Shown here piece by piece: positions 1-7,364 of a stretch of DNA of 54,038 nt. How positions within the stretch are numbered: the stretch's first letter is position 1; every line of letters starts with the position of its first letter. The notes under the pieces were generated by a model, which saw only the letters and a list, made by a program, of their open reading frames with translations, was not told the DNA's origin and ran no database searches. The stretch covers positions 1 through 54,038 of the forward strand of contig MENQ01000022.1 of the NCBI GenBank assembly GCA_001768325.1. Direction: 5' to 3'. This DNA comes from Bacteroidetes bacterium GWC2_46_850 (lineage in GTDB: Bacteria > Bacteroidota > Bacteroidia > Bacteroidales > Dysgonomonadaceae). The translations under genes were made by a program, and so were the position numbers.

Positions 1-172
1 ACTCCAAATCGACTCCGCATGTTTTGGAGGTTTTTGAAAGTCAACTTTCATAAACAGGAAAATCATAGAATCAAATACGGACATCACCGAATGCTTACCG
101 GAAAATATACATCTTTATCGCCGCATAACAAATTTTCGCCTTAAATGCGAGCATTGTTTTTTCATCTGCATA

Positions 173-1351
173 TCAAAATAACTCCCTCGGGTTAATCTTT
201 AAAAACTCCTCATACGGGATTCCACCCGTGCCCACAAGCAGCACTTTTTCTGGATGAAACTTCTCTGCAAATATTCCCATCCCGGTATTTTCAGCCTTCA
301 TTCCGCTTTTAACTTCAAGCCCGATTACTTTGTCTCCTTTTTCCAGTATAAAATCCACTTCGTGATTTCCTTCACGCCAATAATATAAATTGTATCTTTC
401 GGAAATAGAATTATTGATCAAATGTGTTCCAACAGATGATTCAACGAGTCGTCCCCATAATTCAGGGTTTATGATCGCTTTCTCGTAGGTATCATTGGTT
501 TGAGAAGTAATTAACGCATTATTATACACTTGAAACTTTGGACTTGAACCGCGTTTACGGATAATATCTCCGGCATATTTATCCAGCCCCCCTAATAATC
601 CACAATCAGATAGTAATTTCAGGTAATTCGCTAATGTCGTCGTATTGCCTGCATCTTGAAGTTGACCTATTATTTTTGTATAAGAAAGAATTTGTCCGGA
701 ATATAGAGAACCAAGTTCAAACAATCGTTTCAGTAAAGCTGGCTTATCTACCCTTGTCAGCATTAAAATATCTTTTGAAATGCTGGTTTCAATCAGCGAA
801 TCTTTGATGTAATTTTTCCAACGTTCTTCATCATTAATCAATGTTGCCGACCCAGGATATCCTCCAAAGTACACATATTGTTCAATACTCCATCCAAACG
901 CTTCCTGCATCTCGGTATAAGTCCAGTGACCCAAATACATTGTTTCAAATCTACCGGCCAAAGATTCAGTTAACCCTTGTAACAGGCGTGATGATCCCAA
1001 TAAAATTACTTTTATATTTATCTTCTCTCTCGTATCCTTATCCCATTGTTGCTTTACAATCTCACTCCAATTATCTATTTTCTGAATTTCATCAATCACA
1101 AGCAAAAATTCTGTTGCTTCGGATGCTTTCATCCGTAATCTAGCGGATTCCCAGATTTGCATAAGCTAGGCAGAATTTGTGGCTGAGATAGCATCTGCCG
1201 ATTCATATAGATTGGAAATTGTTAATTGGTGTAAGAGTTGGGTTATCATCGTAGTTTTCCCAACTTGGCGGGGGCCTAAGATAACTTGGATAAATTTCCG
1301 TGGCTCTTCAATTCTCTTCTTAACCGTCTCTAAATATGATCTGTAAAACAT
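173..1351 (-). pseudogene. AAA ATPase with DUF4143 domain, interrupted by an in-frame amber codon
   Basis: The reading frame runs on the minus strand from ATG at 1351 to the stop at 173, about 392 codons, and is cut by a TAG at 1166-1168. No frame change occurs at the break: the frame before it ends SATNSA and resumes with L-MQIWESARLRM. Relatives usually have Trp here, so TGG to TAG is the simplest explanation. The N-terminal part has a Walker A (GPRQVGKTT). The second part has a Walker B-like LLVIDEIQKI, then a DUF4143/restriction-like C-terminus with E-x-DFILEKG and LEVKSG. Such ATPases are common orphan genes of unclear role, often linked to mobile DNA. It is either a recent pseudogene or two fragments; ATG at 1162 could restart translation but would lack the Walker A. 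Confidence 0.85.
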
Positions 1352-1468
1352 GCTTTTTTATTTTACTCAATATAAATAGCAAATTTACTCAATACTTTGC
1401 TATGTTCAAGTGTTTTTTCATAAACTCTACACGTACTATCAAAATAATCAGAGTTGGCTACATTTTGG

Positions 1469-1756
1469 TCAGATCTCTTCAGTCTCCACCACTTTTGCCA
1501 GAATATCACCATAAGGGAGGATCAGATATTTCTTCCCTTCAAATTCCACTTCGTTACCGCTGTAGGGTTTAAACAGTACACGGTCTCCAATCTTCACTTC
1601 CGGGTTATCGATGACGCTCATTCCGCTTATCACGGCCATGCGTGACTTCTCCTTTGCACTGTCGGGAATAATGATACCTGAAGCCGTCCGTTGCTCCTGC
1701 TCCCATTCACTGATCTCGAGGATTACCTGTTGGTTCACTGCCTGTAATTCTTTCAT
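1469..1756 (-). CDS. GroES-like co-chaperonin (divergent, no GroEL partner nearby)
   Basis: This 95-residue protein has the Cpn10 pattern. A mobile-loop region holds the hydrophobic IIIP tripeptide followed by DSAKEKS (about residues 28-38). A GDRVLFKPYSG strand follows, and the end resembles YLILPYGDILAKV. GroES caps GroEL in the cytoplasm. No groL lies next to it and the sequence departs from typical Bacteroidetes GroES, so it is probably a second, accessory copy rather than the housekeeping one. It lies downstream of the two redox genes on the same strand, with a 36-base gap to the thioredoxin/glutaredoxin-like gene. Confidence 0.8.
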   Translation of the reverse strand: MKELQAVNQQVILEISEWEQEQRTASGIIIPDSAKEKSRMAVISGMSVIDNPEVKIGDRVLFKPYSGNEVEFEGKKYLILPYGDILAKVVETEEI

Positions 1757-1792
1757 TTCTTTTTGTTTTATATTGTGATTGTATCGAAGAAA

Positions 1793-2368
1793 CTATATCT
1801 CCAGCAACTCTTTCAGACGTTGCTCATTGAAGCCGACCACAACCTGACCGTTGATATCGGTTTGGGGTACACCCTGCTGACCCGTACGACGCACCAAATC
1901 CTGTGCTGCATGTTCATCGCGTGAGACATCCACATCGGTAAATGGAATGTTGTTTCGCCGCAACCAACCTTTAAGCGTGTTACACCAGGAGCAGGTGGGT
2001 GTGGAATAAACGGTGACCCGCTTGATTGTCTTGCCCTCCGCTTTCGCCTTTGCCATAAAAAGAGCCTTGCCTGTGAGTGCTCTGTAATAGGATATCGACT
2101 CGCATCCCTTAATCACGGAGACCAGCCCCTCCTCTTCGAAGAGAAGCAGGGCTGGAGCACTGCTGATGCCGTAACGTACATGAATATCGCGTACCCGGCT
2201 CACATCGGCGAGAAAAAGGGGGACCCCATTTTTACCAGCCATTGCATCACCTAGGTTATGCAGGGCACATTCGCTCTGCTCGTTTCCCGATTTGTAAAGC
2301 AGTAGGAAATAACGCTCACTGCCGGAAGCACGGTTTATGAAATCTGTATGTGAATCTACTTGTATCAT
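1793..2368 (-). CDS. Tandem thioredoxin-like/glutaredoxin-like protein
   Basis: The 191-residue protein has two thioredoxin-fold halves. The N-terminal half (about 1-100) resembles thioredoxin, with a cis-Pro-like SAPALLLF, but lacks a CxxC pair; only Cys34 sits near the expected place. The C-terminal half (about 115-191) is glutaredoxin/NrdH-like, with the redox pair CSWC at 126-129 and a GVPQT loop at 166-170. A role in cytoplasmic disulfide reduction is likely; the degenerate first domain may bind a partner. Its ATG follows the TGA of the upstream thioredoxin gene after one base, so the two are probably translationally coupled. Confidence 0.75.
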   Translation of the reverse strand: MIQVDSHTDFINRASGSERYFLLLYKSGNEQSECALHNLGDAMAGKNGVPLFLADVSRVRDIHVRYGISSAPALLLFEEEGLVSVIKGCESISYYRALTGKALFMAKAKAEGKTIKRVTVYSTPTCSWCNTLKGWLRRNNIPFTDVDVSRDEHAAQDLVRRTGQQGVPQTDINGQVVVGFNEQRLKELLEI

Positions 2369-2369
2369 C

Positions 2370-2792
2370 TCAATTAGATGCTTTATGAATCTCTTTGATT
2401 AAAAAATCCTTCTGCTTAATCCCCACGAATCGATCGATTTCCTTGCCATTCTTGAACAGTACCATGGTAGGAATGCTGCGGATATTGTACTTCTGTGCGA
2501 GCACTTGGTGCTGCTCTATATCAACCTTTCCCACGTAGGCTTCACCCGAGAGCTCAGCTGAGACGCTATTGAGTACAGGGGCCATCATGCGGCAGGGACC
2601 ACACCATTCAGCCCAGAAATCGACCAGAACCACCCTGTTACGGGTTTGTTGTGCAAAATTGTGGTTGGTGAGGGTGAGGATCTTCTCATGGTCAGACACC
2701 AACGGCATCTTCTTCATCTTTCTGTGCATGAGAACGAGGTACGCAACGAAAACTACAACAGTGAATCCTACGATCAATAAAAATATCTTCAT
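2370..2792 (-). CDS. Membrane-anchored thioredoxin
   Basis: The protein is 140 residues. An N-terminal hydrophobic segment (about residues 3-22) precedes a basic stretch HRKMKKM and then a full thioredoxin domain. The active site is WCGPC at 63-67, and the cis-proline loop is RSIPT near 105-109. The membrane segment suggests an inner-membrane anchor; positive charges after it favour the domain facing the cytoplasm, though this is not certain. It is the first gene of the two-gene redox operon. Confidence 0.85.
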   Translation of the reverse strand: MKIFLLIVGFTVVVFVAYLVLMHRKMKKMPLVSDHEKILTLTNHNFAQQTRNRVVLVDFWAEWCGPCRMMAPVLNSVSAELSGEAYVGKVDIEQHQVLAQKYNIRSIPTMVLFKNGKEIDRFVGIKQKDFLIKEIHKASN

Positions 2793-3206
2793 AATTTCCT
2801 TATCTATATTGGAGGTACAAAATTAGTGTTTGCTAAACTTAAGAGCAAGCTCTTCACGTGCTAGCTTGTCAATCACCGGATTGAAATATGACAGCTATTT
2901 TGCTGAAAAAAATCATCTTTGACCAAACTCCCATGCTCTGTTAACTTGCATAACAATTTAAAGCCACCGTTTTTAATTTAAATGCGGAGCAACGTTCAAT
3001 ATATATTTTAATAAATCTGTAATATTTTGTAAGTTTTTTGTTACCAATAACTTTGCTTAATCATTATATATTTGTGACAATATCCGAAAGTACATTCCAT
3101 TGTCATTGCAATGTTCTGATTGGTGATAGTGAAGAACGATTTGTGTTTTGAATAGCCGTAATCACAGCGTTAAATTAGGTGTAATAACATTTTAAAATTA
3201 CTGTTT
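2793..3206. other. Intergenic region with a possible promoter for the downstream secreted protein
   Basis: This AT-rich stretch of 414 bases has no convincing gene. TATATTTG at 3067-3074 fits the Bacteroidetes -7 box (TAnnTTTG) on the plus strand, but no well-spaced -33 TTTG is seen. It would give a leader of about 130 bases to the ATG at 3207. The minus-strand thioredoxin gene must have its own promoter at the left edge of this gap; I could not place it. Confidence 0.3.
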
Positions 3207-4105
3207 ATGAAGAAAATTGTTCTGTTTTTCGCAATTATTGGTATTTCGGCACCCGTGCCATAGCGGTTCCCTCCTGCCTGGATCTTTCCTGTTTAGATAC
3301 CTGTCGTGATGTGCTGGGGGTTCGTCTTATGGCGGGACAATCTCATGAAGCTGGAGTCGTTTACGTGGTCAACACCAGTGAGAAATTGTACGTGGGTTAT
3401 ATGACTACCGGAGACTGGAAGATGGAAGCGGTCCATCTTTATGTGGGCGCCTGCAACAGTTTACCGGTCGACGATGCCGGTAATCTTGCTCCCGCAGATT
3501 TCCCCCATAAGGTTGAATTTGCCTCGCTGCAAAACTTTTATTATGTTGAGATTCCGCTCAGTTTACTGCCCGAAGGATGCGTGTGCATTGTCGCTCAAGC
3601 TGATGTGGTAAAAGTGGTTGGCGGCGAAATTGTACAAAGTGAAACCGCCTTTGGAGAAGGTACAACTGTGGGCAATAACTGGTTTATGAAATTTGATTAT
3701 TGCATAGCCATTTGTGAACAGGTATGTTACAATGATGAAACAGCCTGGGCTACAGGAACCCGGTACGTAACAAAAGGCAGTTGGGCAACCTATACTCCTT
3801 ATGTTGCCAATACCACAGTGAATATTTATGCCGGTCAGAACTACCTGGTGGGAACTGCCACTTTTTCTGAAGTGGTCGATGGTAAAGTAACCATTACGCT
3901 CGCTGCGCTCAATGGTGCAGAGTTGCAGGATATTGCCGAATCGGTAAAAATTCAGGGGTACGTAGCACCGCCTCCTGCCGAAAACCCGGCTCCCGGTCTG
4001 TTTACTACCTATAAGGGAAACGCAACAACCGTAACAGTCGATGCATATGCTTATTACGGAATCCATTTAGACGTACAGCGTGTGGTGGATTGTCCGGAGT
4101 TATAG
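3207..4105 (+). pseudogene. Secreted/surface protein, frameshifted just after the signal peptide
   Basis: ATG at 3207 opens a signal-peptide-like start (MKKIVLFFAIIGIS) that stops at TAG 3261-3263. The long downstream frame (open from before 3240 to 4105) has no good start and reads through GTRAIAVPSCLDLSC before the body. Joining the two with a one-base shift near 3240-3260 gives a normal exported protein of about 298 residues. The body contains a repeat-like domain (KLYVGYMTTGDWKMEAVHLY) resembling domains common in Bacteroidetes secreted proteins of unknown role. GTG at 3311 could be an internal start but would remove export. Either a disabled gene or a phase-variable or sequencing indel. 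Confidence 0.6.
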
Positions 4106-4115
4106 CATACATGGT

Positions 4116-4142
4116 AATAAGGCGGTGCGGCTCCGCCTTATT
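4116..4142 (+). terminator. Stem-loop after the secreted-protein gene
   Basis: A perfect 10-bp inverted repeat, AATAAGGCGG (4116-4125) and CCGCCTTATT (4133-4142), with a 7-base loop, starts 11 bases after the stop codon at 4105. No strong T run follows, so it may act as a weak terminator or as a 3' stabilising hairpin. Confidence 0.6.
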
Positions 4143-4164
4143 CCTCAGTCAACCGTTCAGCACC

Positions 4165-4323
4165 TCTCCCGGAAGTATACGACCGATATTCGATATCTTT
4201 TATTGTTTCCACATAAATCTGATAGCCTACGCGTCTCAAACTCAAATAAAGCGCATTTTCCAACAAATAACCCAATCCGTAACCGTATCCCGCGTAAAGG
4301 TAGTTTGTGAAAAATTTCACCAA
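4165..4323 (-). pseudogene. Scrap of a DUF4143-type ATPase C-terminus
   Basis: The minus-strand frame contains GYLLENALYLSLRRVGYQIYV followed by a DIE, which resembles the conserved region of DUF4143 ATPases (a YLLEN-VYLELxRRGY block followed by an EVDF nuclease-like motif). Nothing else of the gene is present: no Walker motifs upstream and no nuclease end. It is unrelated in frame to the broken ATPase at 173-1351, so it is a remnant of a second family member. The boundaries are approximate. Confidence 0.5.
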
Positions 4324-4330
4324 AAATGTT

Positions 4331-4470
4331 TTTTTTATAAAATAATGTCCTATTTTTGTTGCTCAATGTGTGTTATTTTGCTCTTTTTCATTCTGTTTAG
4401 GATAGTAAAAATCAGAAAGTCTCATTTCCGTACTGGTTAGAGATCTATTATTTATTTTTGTTTCGAAGTT
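4331..4470 (+). promoter_or_regulatory. Conserved promoter and ~100-base leader of module copy 1
   Basis: The 28 bases at 4331-4358 match 15774-15801 upstream of the second module copy at about 25 positions. The match ends in the -7 box TATTTTTG (4351-4358), preceded by a T-rich block at the -33 position. A second shared block, ACTGGTTAGAGATCTAT at 4432-4448, lies exactly 81 bases after the start of the -7 box, as in copy 2. A T-rich stretch then runs to the ATG at 4471. The fixed spacing points to a conserved transcribed leader. Confidence 0.7.
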
Positions 4471-4662
4471 ATGATAGCTACTTTAAAATTCCACTTAGCT
4501 TGCGATAATCGGCAAACCTATCGGGTTATCGCGCGTGAATTCGGCACATCGGCGTTGCATGTCTATAGGTTGGCACATGGGCGACGCGGCAGGAACGACA
4601 GGGATTATTACATCATCAAACGACTCAAGGAAAAGGGTGTGCTTATCTCCACTTTTTTTTAA
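4471..4662 (+). CDS. Small helix-turn-helix-like protein, module copy 1 (first paralogue)
   Basis: The 63-residue protein has a likely helix-turn-helix (YRVIAREFGTSALHVYRLAHG, about residues 18-38) followed by basic residues and a conserved end, DRDYYIIKRLKEKGV. Two paralogues lie at 4821-5015 and 15909-16103, with the same length and the same central motif. I do not recognise a named family. DNA binding is inferred from the HTH-like pattern and small basic nature. It follows the conserved promoter/leader at 4331-4470. Its C-terminus (ISTFF) differs from the others (TVYW, TICW), where the coding sequence runs through a T tract, so the last residues may have drifted. Confidence 0.65.
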   Translation: MIATLKFHLACDNRQTYRVIAREFGTSALHVYRLAHGRRGRNDRDYYIIKRLKEKGVLISTFF

Positions 4663-4685
4663 GGCTGAAAAAGTTACCAAAACGT

Positions 4686-4713
4686 AACCCGATGCAGTAA
4701 ACAATTTCGGGTT
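4686..4713 (+). other. Hairpin between the two tandem small HTH-like genes
   Basis: AACCCGA (4686-4692) and TCGGGTT (4707-4713) form a perfect 7-bp stem with a 14-base loop. A smaller stem, GTTAC/GTAAC, lies just before it. No T run follows. It may be part of a regulated leader for the second small gene. Confidence 0.4.
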
Positions 4714-4820
4714 CCGTTGGTTGTATAGTGAAGTCGATGCGTGGTAATGTTTGTCATTGGATAACGATCCGGTGATGTAAAAACTTGATTGGTTGGAAAA
4801 TATTTTTTAAAGGTCTTGCT

Positions 4821-5015
4821 ATGTTTAATGTGTTCAGATACTACTTTACTTCGCGTAACAAGAAGATTTACCGGACCATTGCACGGGAATTTGGTACGTC
4901 GGTGCACCATGTTTATTGTCTGGCACACGGACGTCGTACCAAAAACAATATGGACTACTATATTGTTAAACGTCTAAAGGATGAAGGGATTGTCTCTTCC
5001 ACTGTTTATTGGTAA
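4821..5015 (+). CDS. Small helix-turn-helix-like protein, module copy 1 (second paralogue)
   Basis: This 64-residue paralogue of the preceding gene contains YRTIAREFGTSVHHVY and ends DYYIVKRLKDEGIVSSTVYW. I chose ATG at 4821 because MFNVFRYYFTSRNKK aligns with the starts of the other two copies; an upstream start would add 12 unmatched residues. It is directly followed by the dehydrogenase-domain gene at 5058, the same order as 15909-16790. A regulatory DNA-binding role is inferred. Confidence 0.7.
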   Translation: MFNVFRYYFTSRNKKIYRTIAREFGTSVHHVYCLAHGRRTKNNMDYYIVKRLKDEGIVSSTVYW

Positions 5016-5057
5016 TTGGATTTATCGGAACGAGAACTTTTATTTATTACTACATCA

Positions 5058-5723
5058 ATGCGACCCATATCAACAATTTCAGAAGATGATTACTCATATT
5101 TTGATCCCCGTGTCTGCGTAATCGGACTTGGCCACACGGGGTTAGTCCATGCTCTCGCCTTCAGTGAGAGCTACAGGACCATCGGATACGATTCAGATCA
5201 GACACGTGTAGAAGAGCTCAGGCGAGGGCACGACAGCCTGTCAAGGGTCTCGGGAGAACTTGTGCAGCAAGCTTTGCGCAAAGGCTTCACCTGCACGTCG
5301 GACCTGGAAGATATCCGCAAGTGTAATTTTTTCGTCATCACCCTTCCCCCGGAAGCTATTTTAAGCGACGATCCCGATCGACATCCCCTGCGGAGTGCCT
5401 GCGAGGTTGTGGGACGGGTGATCTCCGGAGGCGACATTGTGGTGTTCGACTCCTGCGGTTGTCCATCCATGTCGGAGAAAGAATGCATACCCATGGTTGA
5501 AAAGTTAAGCGGCTTCATCTGCAACTGTGATTTCTTTGCCGGATACAGTCCCGGCCCCCTCCAGTTTCCCCAGAAAGGGTTTACCTTCTGGAACGACGGG
5601 AAAATCACGTCCGGCAGTACGCCCGAGATTGCCAAGATTGTAGATGAAGTCTACATCAACGCCTTCGGTGCCGACTCGCTCGTCACGCCGCTGCGGGAAA
5701 CCATCCTGGGCCGTGTGATCTGA
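5058..5723 (+). CDS. Standalone NAD-binding domain of the UDP-glucose/GDP-mannose dehydrogenase family, copy 1
   Basis: The 221-residue protein matches only the N-terminal Rossmann domain of nucleotide-sugar dehydrogenases: VIGLGHTG at about 21-28, a GYDSD strand end, and later FFAGYSPGP and SGSTPEIAKIVDEVY. Full enzymes are about 420-450 residues; here the dimerisation helix, catalytic cysteine and UDP-binding domain are absent. The protein ends cleanly and the copy at 16116 ends at the same place, so this looks like a stable single-domain design rather than decay. Sugar oxidation is unlikely; sensing a nucleotide sugar or NAD(H), or acting with the small HTH protein, is possible. ATG 5058 is preferred over the TTG at 5016 by alignment with copy 2. 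Confidence 0.75.
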   Translation: MRPISTISEDDYSYFDPRVCVIGLGHTGLVHALAFSESYRTIGYDSDQTRVEELRRGHDSLSRVSGELVQQALRKGFTCTSDLEDIRKCNFFVITLPPEAILSDDPDRHPLRSACEVVGRVISGGDIVVFDSCGCPSMSEKECIPMVEKLSGFICNCDFFAGYSPGPLQFPQKGFTFWNDGKITSGSTPEIAKIVDEVYINAFGADSLVTPLRETILGRVI

Positions 5724-5746
5724 AACCGGGAACGTTCATGAATTTG

Positions 5747-5772
5747 ACCAGAAGTTTACTTCTGGTTTTTTT
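5747..5772 (+). terminator. Rho-independent terminator after module copy 1
   Basis: ACCAGAAG (5747-5754), loop TTTA, CTTCTGGT (5759-5766), then a run of T to 5772. It is a textbook intrinsic terminator ending the small-HTH/dehydrogenase-domain transcript 24 bases after its stop. Confidence 0.9.
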
Positions 5773-5861
5773 ATTTCTAAATCTTATTAAGGCTGCAAAA
5801 ATAATTTACACTGTTGTGGAGATGCACAGCCCCTGGCTAGAGCCTCTATGTTGATTGTTTG

Positions 5862-6320
5862 TCAAATTAAGTCAGGTTTGTTTAGTTTCTCTTTTTTTTT
5901 CGCTTTTGATTCAAATAATGCATTCATATCAATGGAGTGAAAGCTAAATGATCCTAATGGATAATAAGAGGTTGCATTGCAAATAAAATTTCTCAGATTA
6001 GTTATTGAAATATTAACTGCTGACCCAATAAGTATTTTTTTTTCCTTATCATCCGTTCCTTCCATAAAAGTGAATAATGTTGCTCCGGATGCAAATATAC
6101 TGTATCCAAAATCAGCATCGTCTTGGTTGTTTATCTGAACTTTTGAAAAAACAAATAGATTACCTTCTTTGTTGGTCTTGATGTCAAAATCGATATCAAC
6201 TGGGAGTTCATTCATCCTGCTCATGATTTCATTTTGGGAAAGCTTGCAAGGATTAAAAGATATCCTACAGTTAAAAATATTTGATGATAGTAATCTTAAT
6301 TTAGATTCTGCTGCAATCAT
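5862..6320 (-). CDS. SecB-like chaperone of a toxin-antitoxin-chaperone (TAC) operon
   Basis: The 152-residue protein is about the length of SecB (E. coli, ~155). Its final third carries a SecB-like pattern: ISITNLRNFICNATSYYPLG followed by a short hydrophobic/asparagine-containing tail (MNALF). SecB-like proteins fold as small beta-sheet chaperones that hold unfolded proteins. In TAC systems a dedicated SecB stabilises the antitoxin. It is the third gene of the operon, five bases after the antitoxin stop, matching the order toxin, antitoxin, chaperone known from M. tuberculosis HigB1-HigA1-SecB-TA. The assignment rests on the weak C-terminal pattern plus context. Confidence 0.65.
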   Translation of the reverse strand: MIAAESKLRLLSSNIFNCRISFNPCKLSQNEIMSRMNELPVDIDFDIKTNKEGNLFVFSKVQINNQDDADFGYSIFASGATLFTFMEGTDDKEKKILIGSAVNISITNLRNFICNATSYYPLGSFSFHSIDMNALFESKAKKKEKLNKPDLI

Positions 6321-6325
6321 ACTTA

Positions 6326-6763
6326 CTATGCGATATAATTATATTGATACTCAGTAGTGGGATAATCCTCCAGTTCGTTTAATTCGGTTTGCTTTTTTAA
6401 AGAATATTCCTTTTTATAGGACATGTATCCTTTCTCATGAATCTTTTGGAGAGAATCCATTAATTCCTGTTCGTCCTTGTTGCTACATTTCTCATCTTTA
6501 TTTATGTATTCTTCCAGGTTCTTAAAACTAATATCAGGAACTAAGCCAATAGCTAAGGAAAGTTCAACCATTTTAGAAATTCTGTGGTCGGATTCCCCAT
6601 TTAGTATTTGACTTATATATCCTTTGGTTACACCAAGTTTTGTAGCTAACTCAGACCTCTTCATATTGTTATTTTCAAGATAGTTTGAAACCTGATTGAA
6701 TAAATCAATTTGGATTTTTGATAGCCAATATTCCTTACTACTTAGTAATTGTTTCCTATCCAT
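6326..6763 (-). CDS. XRE-family antitoxin with a long C-terminal tail (TAC antitoxin)
   Basis: The protein is 145 residues. A helix-turn-helix lies at about 35-60 (SELATKLGVTKGYISQILNG), typical of HigA-like antitoxins that bind both their toxin and the operon promoter. Beyond about residue 85 it has a roughly 60-residue charged, Tyr-rich extension. In chaperone-controlled antitoxins such an extension is the chaperone-addiction sequence that makes the protein unstable until SecB binds; that equivalence is inference here. It lies 6 bases after the toxin gene and 5 before the SecB-like gene. Confidence 0.75.
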   Translation of the reverse strand: MDRKQLLSSKEYWLSKIQIDLFNQVSNYLENNNMKRSELATKLGVTKGYISQILNGESDHRISKMVELSLAIGLVPDISFKNLEEYINKDEKCSNKDEQELMDSLQKIHEKGYMSYKKEYSLKKQTELNELEDYPTTEYQYNYIA

Positions 6764-6769
6764 AATTAT

Positions 6770-7159
6770 TTATATGTTTAAATACCTTTTTATGAGACTT
6801 GTAAGACTATTTATATCTGATTTCTGTTTATTTTTATACCCACATAACGCCACAATTCTATCAGGATTACTCTTTGAATGAAAAAAATAGATTCTTAAAT
6901 GTTTACTTTTAAATTCGAAAACAAAGACGTTTTTTATGTTTAAATGTATCGTGCCTAATTTACCTGGTGGTATAATAGATCCATCCGAAAATAACTGTGC
7001 ATAAGAAATCAGTGTTGTAAATTCTGAATAATATTGTTTGTTAGTACGAATTTCTTTTTCAAAGACATCAAGAGCGCATGTGCCATTAATTTCCAGTTTA
7101 TAGAAATCATATTTACCACCCTTTATGGCTTCTATCTCTTTTAAAACAAAATCAGACAT
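6770..7159 (-). CDS. HigB/RelE-like toxin (TAC toxin)
   Basis: The 129-residue protein has a RelE/HigB-like core: a mid-protein stretch FVFEFKSKHLRIYFFHSK, then DRIVALCGYKNKQKSDI and a final helix. This resembles the LRI-YFF / IVLL-GF-KK-QK-P pattern of HigB-type ribosome-dependent RNases. It is the first gene of the operon, whose order matches known TAC systems. The toxin fold is inferred from these motifs; catalytic residues were not assigned with confidence. Confidence 0.65.
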   Translation of the reverse strand: MSDFVLKEIEAIKGGKYDFYKLEINGTCALDVFEKEIRTNKQYYSEFTTLISYAQLFSDGSIIPPGKLGTIHLNIKNVFVFEFKSKHLRIYFFHSKSNPDRIVALCGYKNKQKSDINSLTSLIKRYLNI

Positions 7160-7177
7160 AAAAAGTTTAGTAATTAC

Positions 7178-7191
7178 TATACAAAAGTATA
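7178..7191 (-). promoter_or_regulatory. Promoter and likely operator of the TAC operon
   Basis: On the minus strand TACTTTTG (complement of 7182-7189) fits the Bacteroidetes -7 box. It lies inside the inverted repeat TATAC-TTTT-GTATA (7178-7191), about 20 bases before the toxin ATG at 7159. An inverted repeat over the promoter is where a HigA-type antitoxin would bind to repress its own operon. Confidence 0.55.
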
Positions 7192-7364
7192 AATGTTTTC
7201 ATTAATATAAAAAGTAAATTCAGACTTTAACATTAGTCTATTTTAAATTGAGAGAATAAATATATCAAAAACAGCAAACCAACCAAATCCACTGATTATT
7301 ACCTTGCAATATTATAACTAAATTTTTAATAAAAAAAGAAATTCAATGGAAAATAGTAAACAAG

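Noticed and set aside
1-172. tRNA or other RNA gene at the window start
   Set aside because: No cloverleaf, anticodon arm or conserved TTC sequence could be found; only a small GAAAGT/ACTTTC inverted repeat.
3563-4066. 167-codon frame antisense to the secreted protein
   Set aside because: The plus-strand frame has the signal peptide and known repeat-like domain; the antisense frame shows no family pattern.
4090-4440. 116-codon frame across the gap before module copy 1
   Set aside because: It crosses the stem-loop, the DUF4143 scrap and the conserved promoter, and shows no family features.
5198-5635. 145-codon frame antisense to the dehydrogenase-domain gene
   Set aside because: The sense frame has a clear Rossmann motif and a paralogue; the antisense frame has none.
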